Positions 1 to 8,405 are shown, counted from the first letter of the stretch. The stretch: DNA of 26,681 nucleotides from Nitrospira sp. (GCA_015904045.1 JABMDG010000019.1:1952-28632); one strand, 5' to 3'. Program-made: numbers and translations. Notes: a model not told the origin generated them from the sequence alone.

Positions 1-1101
1 AGACGCGCCCGGCTCACCCAGAGCAGCCCGCACGGTCGCCAAGTCTCGCTTCATCGCATCATACGCCACTCGATCTTCTAAGATCCGGACCGCTTCTTCA
101 CACAGTCGCTCCGCGGTCGCGGCAGACTGGACCAACTCCGGCACCACCGTCCGGTCTGCCACCAGATTCACCAACCCAATCCATTTCACTCGAACCACGA
201 ACCGCAGCACCACACTCGCAACCCAATACGTCAGCGCCGTCGTTCGATAGCATAAGACCATCGGCGTGCCCACCACCGCGGCTTGCAGGGTTGCCGTGCC
301 AGAAGCAACCAGCACCAGGTCGGACACCGCCATGACTTCGTTGGCCTGCTCCTTCACCACCGTGATGGGAACGGCGCTTCTCTCCAAGAGAGGCTGTAAC
401 AGATTATCGTGAATGGTGGAAGCTTGTGCCAGGATAAACTTTGTTTTGGGGTCCCGGCGTGTCAGCATCTCCGCCGTCTCGAGGAGAATCGGGAGCAATA
501 CAGATACCTCATGGGCACGACTTCCCGGCAATAACGCGATGACACGCTCGTGATCGGTAAACCCAAACCTGGTACGAAGTGTGGTCCAATCATAGTGGGG
601 CGCAACCGCATCCAAGATCGGATGCCCGACAAAGGTACAGGGCACCCCCGCGTCGTCGTACAGGGGTTTTTCAAACGGAAGGATAACCACCACATGGTCG
701 ACCCGTTGCTTGATCCAACGTATCCGCCAGGGTGCCCAGGCCCAGATCTGTGGCGCAATATAATAGATCACGCGAAGACCGGCCGCCTTGGCAAAATAGG
801 CGAATCGGAGGTTGAGTCCCGGATGGTCGATAAACACCACCGTATCCCACCGTTTCGACCGGAAGAGCCGCCGCATCGTGACAAATCGTCGGATGATCGG
901 GATCAACGCCAATGGACCGACCATGCCGATGACATCAAATTTTCCCATCTCCTCTATCAGCTCTACCCCGGCCGTTTTCATCGCCCGGCCACCGATGCCG
1001 GACAATAAGACCTGAGGATCGCGTGCCTTCAGGGCTTTGGCGAGATTGGCCCCGTGGAGGTCCCCGGAGGCTTCACCCGTCACGATCAAAATACGCGCCA
1101 T
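1..1101 (-). CDS. lpxB: Lipid-A-disaccharide synthase LpxB, 3' end beyond window
   Basis: LpxB joins UDP-2,3-diacylglucosamine to lipid X to make the lipid A disaccharide at the cytoplasmic face of the inner membrane. The frame opens at ATG (1101) and stays open for 367 codons to the left edge, so the C-terminus lies outside the window. Family landmarks are the N-terminal GEASGDLHGANL (about residues 9-20), VFIDHPGLN, the central APQIWAWAPWR, FVGHPILD and, later, LLPGSRAHEV and ASGTATLQAA, which fit the GT19 glycosyltransferase fold. It is the last visible gene of the bamA-skp-fabZ-lpxA-lpxI-gfo-lpxB series and follows the oxidoreductase gene after 75 bp. The ribosome site is weak (ATAGGCC), which suggests translation coupled to the upstream genes. 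Identity is secure; only the 3' end is unknown. Confidence 0.95.
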   Translation of the reverse strand, partial: MARILIVTGEASGDLHGANLAKALKARDPQVLLSGIGGRAMKTAGVELIEEMGKFDVIGMVGPLALIPIIRRFVTMRRLFRSKRWDTVVFIDHPGLNLRFAYFAKAAGLRVIYYIAPQIWAWAPWRIRWIKQRVDHVVVILPFEKPLYDDAGVPCTFVGHPILDAVAPHYDWTTLRTRFGFTDHERVIALLPGSRAHEVSVLLPILLETAEMLTRRDPKTKFILAQASTIHDNLLQPLLERSAVPITVVKEQANEVMAVSDLVLVASGTATLQAAVVGTPMVLCYRTTALTYWVASVVLRFVVRVKWIGLVNLVADRTVVPELVQSAATAERLCEEAVRILEDRVAYDAMKRDLATVRAALGEPGAS

Positions 1102-1176
1102 GATGGCCTATAGGACATGGGCGATGAATGGTGATTGAGGAGACCCAACGGAAAAAACCTGGGCCGACCAATTCCG

Positions 1177-2136
1177 TCAAGGATACTCAGGTCGTTTCTC
1201 CTCCCCGGATACTTTCATTGCGGACAGCACGCGATGAGCAAGTTTCAATGCCGCTGCTCCATCTTCACCAGCAATGATGGGACGAGATGCCGACCGAACT
1301 GCAGACAGAAACGATTCCAACTGGGACCTCAGCGGCTCGCCATCACCGGCTTGGATTTCCTCAGCGATCGCCATCGCCTGCTCGGCCGGTTCCTCAGCCC
1401 GACGTCCGATGACCCCCTGGCGAGTCTGAAAGTCGATGGACACCGAACCATCTGTTTGAAACACGCGCCACTGCCGCATAGCCTTTGGGGAGATTCGACT
1501 GGCGGTAAGGTTGGCGACACAGCCCCCTTCGAATTGGATCCTTGCGTTGGCCATATCATGCGTGGGTGACAATACCGATGCGCCCACCGCTTGCACATGG
1601 AGCACAGTGCCGAGATGACAAGACAACAGCAAGTCCAGATCGTGAATCATCAAATCCAGGACGACATCGACATCGGTCCCGCGAGCGCTATAAATCCCCA
1701 GCCGCTGCCCCTCGATCAGCACTGGACGGTGAATGAATGGCCACATCGCCGGCACGATTGGATTGAACCGTTCACTATGGCCGACTTGCAGAGTGCACCC
1801 TTTGGTTTTGGCAAGATTGACAAGTTCCTCTGCTTCGGCGGGGAAGACCGCGATCGGCTTCTCGACCAACACGTGCTTGCCGGCTTCCAGACACGCTTTG
1901 GCCACGGCATAGTGCCCCGACGTTGGGACGGCCACACTGACGACATCAACCGTCTTTAATAAATCTTGCACCCGCTCGAATGGCTGCACTCTGTGCCGTT
2001 CAGCAATCGTTCGAGCACGACCCAGATCCAGATCGGTCACACCAACCAATGTCGAATCCGGGAGCGCCGCATAGAGCCTCGCGTGGTGCTGCCCCAGATG
2101 GCCGACACCGATGACTCCGGCACGAAGTGTTGTCAT
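1177..2136 (-). CDS. Gfo/Idh/MocA-family NAD(P)-dependent oxidoreductase, candidate GnnA-like UDP-GlcNAc 3-dehydrogenase
   Basis: 319 residues. The N-terminus has a Rossmann fold (GVIGVGHLGQHHARLY, residues 7-22), followed by the family's EKP motif (residues 92-94, Lys93) and GHSERFNP, as in sugar dehydrogenases of the Gfo/Idh/MocA family. The family oxidises a sugar hydroxyl with NAD(P). The gene lies between lpxI and lpxB inside a lipid A operon, so its substrate is probably a lipid A precursor. In Acidithiobacillus ferrooxidans, as I recall, gnnA (same family) and the aminotransferase gene gnnB lie between lpxA and lpxB and convert UDP-GlcNAc to the 3-amino sugar. No gnnB-like gene is visible here, so the GnnA role is inference. 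The family call is firm; the substrate is not shown by the sequence. Confidence 0.85.
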   Translation of the reverse strand: MTTLRAGVIGVGHLGQHHARLYAALPDSTLVGVTDLDLGRARTIAERHRVQPFERVQDLLKTVDVVSVAVPTSGHYAVAKACLEAGKHVLVEKPIAVFPAEAEELVNLAKTKGCTLQVGHSERFNPIVPAMWPFIHRPVLIEGQRLGIYSARGTDVDVVLDLMIHDLDLLLSCHLGTVLHVQAVGASVLSPTHDMANARIQFEGGCVANLTASRISPKAMRQWRVFQTDGSVSIDFQTRQGVIGRRAEEPAEQAMAIAEEIQAGDGEPLRSQLESFLSAVRSASRPIIAGEDGAAALKLAHRVLSAMKVSGEEKRPEYP

Positions 2137-2150
2137 GCTCGTCTACGCTG

Positions 2151-2192
2151 GCAGGAGTGGCAAGTGACAAGTTTCAAGGTACAGGTTTCATG
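2151..2192. repeat. Imperfect 7-bp tandem tract at the lpxI / oxidoreductase junction
   Basis: Six consecutive heptamers read GCAGGAG, TGGCAAG, TGACAAG, TTTCAAG, GTACAGG and TTTCATG. The middle three share CAAG in the same register. The tract spans the 37-bp gap between the lpxI stop and the oxidoreductase start and runs into the last codons of lpxI. Similar heptamer tracts lie at 3893-3906 and 21991-22064. Confidence 0.45.
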
Positions 2193-3040
2193 CTGTCCGC
2201 CGCGATTCCAATGACCGCAATCCCCGCTCGCTCGGCTTGGCTCACGAGTTCGCCCCGGTCCAACACAACGGTGCGGCCCGCCTCCACCGCCAGCACACTC
2301 GCCTTGACCGACGCCATCACGTCGATCGTTCGAGGTCCGACGGCGGGCAAGTCGAAGCGCATGTCCTGCTGCGGCTTGCTCCGCTTGACGACCACCGCGC
2401 CTTCCTTGGCCAGTTCGCCACCCCGTTTGATCGCGCCGTCGGTCCCTTCAACCGCTTCCACCGCCACGATTACCCGATCCTTGACTACCACACATTGTCC
2501 GATATCGAGCCGTCCAGTCTCCTGCGCGATATCCCAGCCGTACCGGATATCGGCCCATTCTTTCTTGGACGGCTGCCGCGAGGTGAGCGGCCCCGCTTCC
2601 ACGAGAATCCCTTCAAGGCCGAACGTCGATTCGCAGATGACGATCCCTTCCCGTTCGAGTTCAGCCGCGATTTCACGAAGAATATCGTCGTCCTTCCACA
2701 ATGCAATGCGGGCAGCCAGCGCGAGCGCGCGAAAGTCCGGGCGTACCGTGCTGAAGACATGGGTCTTCTTGATGCCGCCCAGCATCACCACCTGCCGCAC
2801 ACCATCGCCCTTGAAGGCGTTGATCAGCTTGTTGAGTTGCCCGATCCTGATCCAGTGAATCCGATCAACGTGGCGTTCGAGTTCCGGATCCGTTTCCCCC
2901 TCGTGCGCCACCGCGGACACGTACAGCCCCAGCTTGCGCGCGTTATCCGCGAAGATGATTGGAAACCGCCCGTTGCCGGCGATCAAGCCGATACGCCCGT
3001 CCGCTATAGGCACGGCTGGAGTCATCGTGGCTGCCATCAT
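2174..3040 (-). CDS. lpxI: UDP-2,3-diacylglucosamine pyrophosphatase LpxI (DUF1009)
   Basis: LpxI hydrolyses UDP-2,3-diacylglucosamine to lipid X and UMP, the step before LpxB, and replaces LpxH in many bacteria (first shown in Caulobacter). The 288-residue protein shows the family pattern: GLIAGNGRFPIIFA near the N-terminus (about 18-31), a VVMLGGIKKTHVF segment in the middle, ESTFGLEGILVEAGPLT, then VVKDRVIVAVEAVEGTDGAI and a C-terminal DLPAVGPRTIDVM. Length fits the family. The start ATG (3040) overlaps the lpxA TGA by 4 bp, so translation is probably coupled; in-frame ATGs at 3037 and 3025 are alternatives. No lpxH is present in the window. Its place between lpxA and lpxB supports the assignment. 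Confidence 0.93.
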   Translation of the reverse strand: MMAATMTPAVPIADGRIGLIAGNGRFPIIFADNARKLGLYVSAVAHEGETDPELERHVDRIHWIRIGQLNKLINAFKGDGVRQVVMLGGIKKTHVFSTVRPDFRALALAARIALWKDDDILREIAAELEREGIVICESTFGLEGILVEAGPLTSRQPSKKEWADIRYGWDIAQETGRLDIGQCVVVKDRVIVAVEAVEGTDGAIKRGGELAKEGAVVVKRSKPQQDMRFDLPAVGPRTIDVMASVKASVLAVEAGRTVVLDRGELVSQAERAGIAVIGIAADSMKPVP

Positions 3041-3855
3041 AGCTGGTGATCGGCCTCACGCTCGAGATCGAGGTGGACCGCCCGCGAGATTCCACGTTTG
3101 GTCCCCTCCATAAACGTGAGAATCTTCGCAACATCCTCCTGCCCTTTGAACTCCTTTTGGGCCAGTTTGATGGCCTCCGCCGTCCGATGGCCTGCACGAA
3201 AGAGAAGATCGAAGGCTTTCCTGAGTAGCGCGATGCGGTCCGAGGAAAAACCATGGCGTTGCAACCCGACGGTGTTCAGACCGTAGAGATGGGCCCGATA
3301 CCCGCCGGCGGCAAACGTAAACGGCGGGATATCCTGGCCGATCGCACAACACCCGCCGACCATCACATAGTCTCCGACTCGCACAAACTGAAGAATGCCG
3401 GTTAACCCTCCGATAACGGAATGATCTCCGATAGTAATGTGTCCGGCCAAGCTCGCCGCGTTTGCCATAATAATATGGTTACCGAGCCGGCAATCGTGCG
3501 CCACGTGCACATAGGCCATCAAGATGCCCTTGGATCCAAGAGAGGTCACCCCGCCGCCTTGTACCGTTGCGCGATTGATGGTGACGTATTCACGAATAAT
3601 GTTGTCGTCGCCGAGGACGACTTTCGTGGGCTCCCCGCGATAGCCGAGGTGCTGCGGGGGGCCGCCGATCGAGGCAAAGGGATGCACTTCGTTGCGCTCG
3701 CCGATCTCGGTCCATCCGTCGACGGAGACGTGGGACAACAATCTGGTCCCCTTGCCGATCGCGACGTGCTCGCCGACAACACAGAACGGCCCCACTTCCA
3801 CGTCATCGGCAAGTTTCGCCTTGGGATGGATAATCGCTGTTGGATGTATCTTCAC
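3037..3855 (-). CDS. lpxA: Acyl-ACP--UDP-N-acetylglucosamine O-acyltransferase LpxA
   Basis: LpxA transfers a 3-hydroxyacyl chain from ACP to UDP-GlcNAc (or its 3-amino analogue), the first step of lipid A synthesis. The sequence is a left-handed beta-helix of hexapeptide repeats, with FASIGGPPQHL, INRATVQGGG, the catalytic histidine in HVAHDC, LAGHITIG and MVGGCCAIGQDIPP. I chose GTG at 3855 because an A/G-rich ribosome site (AAAGGGGGGG, 3861-3870) sits 5 nt upstream and the protein then begins MKIHPTAIIHP, as the family does (272 aa). A longer frame from GTG 3900 would start inside a heptamer repeat. One oddity: the position matching E. coli His160 reads Leu (GILQFVRVG). The Gly-Gly at the acyl-chain ruler (E. 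coli 172-173) is kept, and the position of E. coli His191 is Tyr. Confidence 0.94.
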   Translation of the reverse strand: MKIHPTAIIHPKAKLADDVEVGPFCVVGEHVAIGKGTRLLSHVSVDGWTEIGERNEVHPFASIGGPPQHLGYRGEPTKVVLGDDNIIREYVTINRATVQGGGVTSLGSKGILMAYVHVAHDCRLGNHIIMANAASLAGHITIGDHSVIGGLTGILQFVRVGDYVMVGGCCAIGQDIPPFTFAAGGYRAHLYGLNTVGLQRHGFSSDRIALLRKAFDLLFRAGHRTAEAIKLAQKEFKGQEDVAKILTFMEGTKRGISRAVHLDLEREADHQL

Positions 3856-3892
3856 GCATGCCCCCCCTTTACTTGCGTCAACGATCACCGGT

Positions 3893-3906
3893 CTAGTCAC
3901 TGGTCA
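3893..3906. repeat. Two tandem TGACNNN heptamers upstream of lpxA
   Basis: Read on the minus strand, TGACCAG (3906-3900) and TGACTAG (3899-3893) are adjacent. They lie in the 127-bp fabZ-lpxA gap (3856-3982), in which no other gene or clear promoter is seen. They match the unit of the tract at 21991-22064. Confidence 0.4.
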
Positions 3907-3982
3907 TGGGTTCATCACCATATCACTGTCAGGCTTACAACCCGACCGTCCGCTCGCGCGAACGAGAACCACGCAGTACCGT

Positions 3983-4444
3983 TTACGGTGTTTCGGCTTT
4001 CTCTTCCATCACCATCGCCGTTACCACGGCTTCACAGGCGACGACGTTGTCCACATATGCCTTCCCCTGCATTTTCCAGACCGGTGGACGCTTCTTGAGC
4101 ACTTCGATCTCAAATCGGAGCTGATCGCCCGGCACCACGGGCCGGCGGAACTTTGCCTCGTCAATACCCGCTAGATACATAATGGTTCTCCCAACCGGTC
4201 CTCCAGACTTAAAAACCAGCACGCCTCCGGCCTGGGCCATCGCTTCAATGATCAACACGCCAGGCATGATCGGTCGACCTGGGAAATGCCCCTGAAAGAA
4301 CGGCTCATTGACCGTCACGTTCTTGATCGCGACAAGCCGTTTGCCGGGTTCAAACTCTTTCACCCGATCCACCAGCAAGAAGGGATACCGATGAGGAAGT
4401 AATGCTTGAATTTCCTGAATCTCCACCTGCTCGACCTTTGCCAT
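3983..4444 (-). CDS. fabZ: (3R)-hydroxyacyl-ACP dehydratase FabZ
   Basis: FabZ dehydrates 3-hydroxyacyl-ACP in fatty acid elongation and so competes with LpxA for the same acyl-ACP pool, which explains its frequent place beside lpxA. The 153-residue protein has the hot-dog-fold signature: [13 protein letters not shown] (about 16-28), then [13 protein letters not shown] with catalytic His53, and IIEAMAQ with catalytic Glu67. The start ATG has a strong AGGAGG ribosome site about 9 nt upstream. It lies 38 bp downstream of the skp gene. Length and motifs are normal. The alternative FabA is unlikely because the sequence has the FabZ-type H-x8-P spacing and the lpx context. Confidence 0.96.
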   Translation of the reverse strand: MAKVEQVEIQEIQALLPHRYPFLLVDRVKEFEPGKRLVAIKNVTVNEPFFQGHFPGRPIMPGVLIIEAMAQAGGVLVFKSGGPVGRTIMYLAGIDEAKFRRPVVPGDQLRFEIEVLKKRPPVWKMQGKAYVDNVVACEAVVTAMVMEEKAETP

Positions 4445-4482
4445 TCGCGCCGCCTCCTCTCCACTTGGATTGGTTCGCCGTC

Positions 4483-5022
4483 TCAGTTCTGCTGTCGGTC
4501 GAATTCCTTCACGACCAAGTCCGTCACATCCAGCGCCGGCTGGTGGTAGAGCACGATGCGGAACATCGACTCATTTCCTTTGTCAAGGACGGCAACAAAC
4601 CCCTCCTTTTGTGCCACCGCCTGGGCGGCATCCGCGATCCTCTTCGAGTACTCCGCGGCCATCTCGCGTTGCTTCTGCTGGATCTCACGGTTGAAGTCTT
4701 GTAGCCGCCGCTGATAGGCCTCGACCTTGGATCGAAACTGTTCCTGCTTCTCTTGCTTGGCCGCTTCACTGAGCTTGCTATTCGGATCCTGAATGGCCTG
4801 CTCGAGTTCTTTCAGCTCCTGCTCGTCGGCCGTGATAATTTTCTGCCTGGTCGCCTGATAGGCCTTGACCTCCTCGAGTGCCGCCTTGCCTGCTTTGGAC
4901 CGTTCGATCACGGCCTGTTGGTCCATCACGGCGATCTTGATTGCATCGGATGCCTCCACCGATGCCGCCCAGAATGCCAAGAGGGCACCGCCCATAGCCA
5001 TCATGAATCCCGCACGTCTCAT
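4483..5022 (-). CDS. Skp/OmpH-family periplasmic chaperone
   Basis: Skp-like proteins hold unfolded outer-membrane proteins in the periplasm and pass them to BamA. The 179-residue product begins with a signal peptide (MRRAGF, then a hydrophobic stretch ending ASVEA, likely cleaved near residue 24). A short beta segment ([15 protein letters not shown]) follows, then a long charged coiled-coil region (about 45-135) rich in Lys, Glu and Gln, and a C-terminal beta segment ([11 protein letters not shown]...[12 protein letters not shown]). This is the OmpH/Skp layout. GGAGG lies 6 nt before the ATG. It follows a second, related gene after 18 bp; the pair looks like a tandem duplication. Family assignment is strong. 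Confidence 0.9.
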   Translation of the reverse strand: MRRAGFMMAMGGALLAFWAASVEASDAIKIAVMDQQAVIERSKAGKAALEEVKAYQATRQKIITADEQELKELEQAIQDPNSKLSEAAKQEKQEQFRSKVEAYQRRLQDFNREIQQKQREMAAEYSKRIADAAQAVAQKEGFVAVLDKGNESMFRIVLYHQPALDVTDLVVKEFDRQQN

Positions 5023-5040
5023 ATCAAACCTCCACCGCCC

Positions 5041-5607
5041 CTACGGATGCTCTCGGTTGAATTCCTCGATAACCTGGCTCGTCAGGTCCAGCCCCTCCTC
5101 GCTATAGAACGTGGGACCGCCTTTGCCTTTCTCAATAACCACCTGCAATCCGATGCGCTTGGCTACCTTTCCGACCACACCATCCACTTTCACCCGAAAA
5201 CCTTCCGACACCTCACGCCCCTTTTCTTGGATCTCCCGGTTCAATTCCATACTCTTCTGCTGATACTCCTCGAAGCGCTGCTGTAATTGCTGTTTGCGCC
5301 GCAGAATCCCGTCAGGCTGGAAGGACCGTGACTCTTCAAACCGCCTCAGGTCCTCTTGCATGCGTTGCAACTCTCGCGCATCAGCCTCAAGCAACGACTG
5401 CCGGTTCTTCTGGTGGGCACTCAACGTCTCTTTCATCTTCTTGCCCAAGTTCGATTCGTTCCACACGCGCGAGGAGTCAACAAGCCCTATCTTGCCTTCG
5501 ATCTTGTGCCCGTCGACCCTCAAACCACTTGGCGTACAGCCCACGGTCAAGAGACCGGCTATGGCCATGGCGAAGAGGATCGGAGAGTGTTGACGGCCTA
5601 TCGGCAT
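5041..5607 (-). CDS. Skp/OmpH-like chaperone, predicted lipoprotein
   Basis: This is a second OmpH/Skp-family protein, about 188 residues from ATG 5607. From that start it has a short basic N-terminus, a hydrophobic stretch and a lipobox-like LTVGC, so it is probably a lipid-anchored lipoprotein rather than a free periplasmic protein. KIGLVDSSRVWNES is the first beta segment. A Gln/Arg/Glu-rich coiled coil follows, then GLQVVIEKGKGGPTFYSEEGLDLTSQVIEEFN, which matches the Skp C-terminal core. The open frame continues upstream to 5691, but that start would put 28 extra residues ahead of the signal. No clear ribosome site decides between them. It lies between bamA and the other skp gene. The 194-bp gap to bamA (5692-5885) shows no convincing promoter or gene. 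Confidence 0.85.
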   Translation of the reverse strand: MPIGRQHSPILFAMAIAGLLTVGCTPSGLRVDGHKIEGKIGLVDSSRVWNESNLGKKMKETLSAHQKNRQSLLEADARELQRMQEDLRRFEESRSFQPDGILRRKQQLQQRFEEYQQKSMELNREIQEKGREVSEGFRVKVDGVVGKVAKRIGLQVVIEKGKGGPTFYSEEGLDLTSQVIEEFNREHP

Positions 5608-5885
5608 ACGAACCAGATCGTACGCTCGTTTAGCCACAGCGAGAATCACACACCGGACGATACAAGAAAACTCGTTTAGGGAACGTGTCACAAGCCAACT
5701 TTCAGGATGACAGAGAAGCCGCCCCTCGCGCCGTCCAGGAGGGATACCCCTTTGAATAATTTGTGCATTTTGCCAGAAAGCGCGCAGGAAGGATAGTCCT
5801 CAGTGATGAATGTGAGCGGCGTTGCGGAGTACCCTGACATCACGCTCTATTTTCAGATCCTCATTGCTTCAGCACAGACATCAAT

Positions 5886-8237
5886 TTAGAAGATTGACCC
5901 GATCGTAAACTCGAACACCCCGCTTCGCTCGCCGGTCCTGGGTTCGAGATTGATGCCGTAGGCGGCGCGTAACGGACCGAACGGCGAAATCCAGCGCCCC
6001 TCGATTCCCGCTGTTTTTCTGAGATCAAAGAACGACAGACCTTCATCCTCATCGAAGCCTTTCCCGTAATCGAAGAAGAGCACACCGTTCAGCTTCGCGT
6101 CGGCGGAAATCGTAAAGATGAGGTCGGCGTTGAAGATCAGCTGTTTTGCTGCGCCGAGCGTCGTCCGCGTCGTCGGCACGATGGGACCGGCCCGGCCGAA
6201 GACAAACCCTCGCACGGTATTGATGCCGCCGACGTAGAACCGTTCGCTGAGCGGGACCGGCTTCCCCTCGAACGTATCCACCGCTCCGAACCGTCCACGG
6301 AGCGACAGCCGCATGTCGAATGGCAACGGGGTGACCTTGATCACGTCGGCGGTGTATTTGATGAAATTGTTGGTGCCGCCCATCAGCGGAGTCCCGATGT
6401 CGACCCCGCCGCCAAACCGCCAACCTGATCGAGGATCGAGGTAATAGTCCCTCGTGTCCCTGAACCCATGGATTCGAACCCCCGTCGTGGACTGATGTCC
6501 GAGCAGGTCGTCGCAAAACTCTGGGATGGCCTCGCATACGCCCCGAGCAGGGCTTCGGTAATTCAGTTCTTCTCCGAACAGGCTGATACTCCCCGAATTG
6601 TATTCCGACAACCAGCGGCCTACCGTCAAGCTCGCGCCGGTCCGTGACTCGAAAAAGGTCAGGTAATTCGTCATGCTGCGGTAGATGTCCAACTGCAGCG
6701 ACGTCAGCGAGTCGTTCACATAGGGATTACGCAACGTGATCGATCCCAGGCTCCTCCGCTGGCCGAGCTGGCCGCTGATGCGGCCCATGTAGCCGTACCC
6801 CCCAATATTCCCTTCGGTGATGTTGGCAATGGCCATCAGCCGGTCCAGCGAGCTGAATCCCCCGCCGATGCTGAACTGGCCTGTCGGCTTCTCCTTCACC
6901 CGAACGTTCAAATCCACTTTGTCCGCGGACACTTTGTCGGGCAAAATTTCGACGGTTTCAAAAAAATTGAGATTGTTCAACCGCTGAAAACTCCGCTTCA
7001 GGGACTGGGTGTCAATGACGTCTTGTTCATCCACCCGGATTTCTCGGCGGATGACGTTGTCCCGCGTCTTGTTGTTCCCGAAAATGTTGATTTGCCGGAT
7101 GCGCATCATCTCCCCTTCTTTGATGCTGAAGATGACGCTGACTGTCCGCTCTTCGTTGTTCGGAATGGCATTGGGTGTGACTTCGGCGAACGAGTAGCCC
7201 TTCCCCCCATAGAGATCCGTCAGGCGGGTGATTTCATCTCGGAGCTTCGCGCGCTGAAAAATTTCCCCCTGCTTGATCTTGAGTCCTTCCCGAAGCTCGA
7301 GGTCTTCGAACACCGTATAGCCCCGGAATCCTACCTCTCCAATCGTAAACGGTTCGCCCTCGAAGATGTTAAAAGTCACGGTGAACCACCGCTTGTCCTC
7401 GGTCAATTCAATGGACGAGAGACTCACCCTGGCGTTGAAATACCCCTTATTCAGCAGGACTTCCCTGATCCGTTCCACATCGTTCGTCGCTTCTTCCCGC
7501 TTCAGGACGCCGGCATCGGAGATGAGCGACGGCAAGGTGAATCGCGTAAACAGCCCATACCACGGCACCCATTCGCGGGTCGACACGACCTTAAACATCT
7601 CCGCCTTGGTCATCGTCCGCAAACCATCGAACGTCACCTCCCTGATGCGGGCCTTGTCTCCTTCGTTCACGAAAAACGTCAGCCGCTTGCGCTCTTGGTC
7701 CAGCGCTTGGACGACCGGAATCACTTGGCAGTTGTAATACCCGTCTTTTTCGTATGCCAAACGGATATTCTCTGCGCTGTCTTTGACCTGTTGTTGATCG
7801 AGGAAGGTTTGGCTCTTGATGAGGGTTTTTTCCTTGAGCTTGTCGTCGCTCAGATTCTGATTCCCGTCATAGACGATCTCCGTAATGAAGGGTTTCTCCC
7901 GAACGACGAAGACCACGGCTGTTCCTTCAGGCGCCACGTCAGTTTCGACTTGGACATCCTCGAAGAAGCCGGACTCGTACAGAATCTTGACCTGCCCACG
8001 AACCGTCTCGGTCGTATAAGGGTCATTCACTTTGAGCGTGAGGCGCCCGATGATGGAGGGGACTTCTATGCGCTTGTTGCCCCGGATGTCGATCGACTTG
8101 ACCTTGGAGACCGTTGTCTGCTCGACCGCTTCACACCAGCCGGACAAGACAGAGATTGCCACGATCAGCGCAACGAGCCATCGAGATCTGTGGATGAGCG
8201 TCACGATCGCCAAAGAGTACTCTCGCGCGAAAATCAC
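5886..8237 (-). CDS. bamA: Outer membrane protein assembly factor BamA
   Basis: BamA is the central beta-barrel of the BAM complex and folds and inserts outer-membrane proteins. The 783-residue frame from GTG 8237 has an N-terminal hydrophobic signal (WLVALIVAISVLSGWCEA), then about 400 residues of POTRA repeats beginning KVKSIDIRGNKRIE. A C-terminal Omp85 barrel contains the conserved VRGF motif (Arg676) and ends in Phe (GSIF), as expected for a BAM substrate. The start is uncertain: GTG 8237 has AGG directly adjacent, while an in-frame GTG at 8204 would give a shorter signal. Full length is normal for the family. The gene heads the operon with skp, fabZ and lpx genes, and the promoter at 8377-8405 is excellent. 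Confidence 0.95.
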   Translation of the reverse strand: MIFAREYSLAIVTLIHRSRWLVALIVAISVLSGWCEAVEQTTVSKVKSIDIRGNKRIEVPSIIGRLTLKVNDPYTTETVRGQVKILYESGFFEDVQVETDVAPEGTAVVFVVREKPFITEIVYDGNQNLSDDKLKEKTLIKSQTFLDQQQVKDSAENIRLAYEKDGYYNCQVIPVVQALDQERKRLTFFVNEGDKARIREVTFDGLRTMTKAEMFKVVSTREWVPWYGLFTRFTLPSLISDAGVLKREEATNDVERIREVLLNKGYFNARVSLSSIELTEDKRWFTVTFNIFEGEPFTIGEVGFRGYTVFEDLELREGLKIKQGEIFQRAKLRDEITRLTDLYGGKGYSFAEVTPNAIPNNEERTVSVIFSIKEGEMMRIRQINIFGNNKTRDNVIRREIRVDEQDVIDTQSLKRSFQRLNNLNFFETVEILPDKVSADKVDLNVRVKEKPTGQFSIGGGFSSLDRLMAIANITEGNIGGYGYMGRISGQLGQRRSLGSITLRNPYVNDSLTSLQLDIYRSMTNYLTFFESRTGASLTVGRWLSEYNSGSISLFGEELNYRSPARGVCEAIPEFCDDLLGHQSTTGVRIHGFRDTRDYYLDPRSGWRFGGGVDIGTPLMGGTNNFIKYTADVIKVTPLPFDMRLSLRGRFGAVDTFEGKPVPLSERFYVGGINTVRGFVFGRAGPIVPTTRTTLGAAKQLIFNADLIFTISADAKLNGVLFFDYGKGFDEDEGLSFFDLRKTAGIEGRWISPFGPLRAAYGINLEPRTGERSGVFEFTIGSIF

Positions 8238-8263
8238 CCTGACCGTGGCAACGCCCCACCATC

Positions 8264-8278
8264 GCCCGGAGTCCGGGC
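8264..8278. promoter_or_regulatory. 15-bp palindrome in the bamA leader
   Basis: GCCCGGA, one central G, then TCCGGGC form a perfect inverted repeat about 27 bp upstream of the bamA GTG, inside the predicted leader of roughly 130 nt. In RNA it could form a 5-bp GC stem with a 5-nt loop. It could also be a protein-binding site. Function is unknown. Confidence 0.4.
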
Positions 8279-8376
8279 AGAGATGAGCCTACCCCATCAC
8301 GCCTGACCCGCTCCGATGTGCAGACTTGAGGGAACACGGTTGCCGCCCATTAGCCCACGGCTCGCAAAACTGCTGG

Positions 8377-8405
8377 ATTATATTGACGCCTCCCTACATT
8401 GTAAA
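8377..8405 (-). promoter_or_regulatory. Sigma-70-type promoter for bamA operon
   Basis: On the minus strand the -35 is TTTACA (8405-8400) and the -10 is a perfect TATAAT (8382-8377), with an ideal 17-bp spacer. Transcription would begin near 8370, giving a leader of about 130 nt before the bamA start. No other signal of comparable quality was noticed in the upstream gap. Confidence 0.75.

Noticed and set aside
3856..3900. Longer LpxA start (GTG 3900)
   Set aside because: It starts inside a heptamer repeat and has no ribosome site; GTG 3855 has one and matches the family N-terminus.
7023..8306. 427-codon plus-strand frame
   Set aside because: Lies opposite bamA; long antisense frames are common in GC-rich genes and this one shows no motif.
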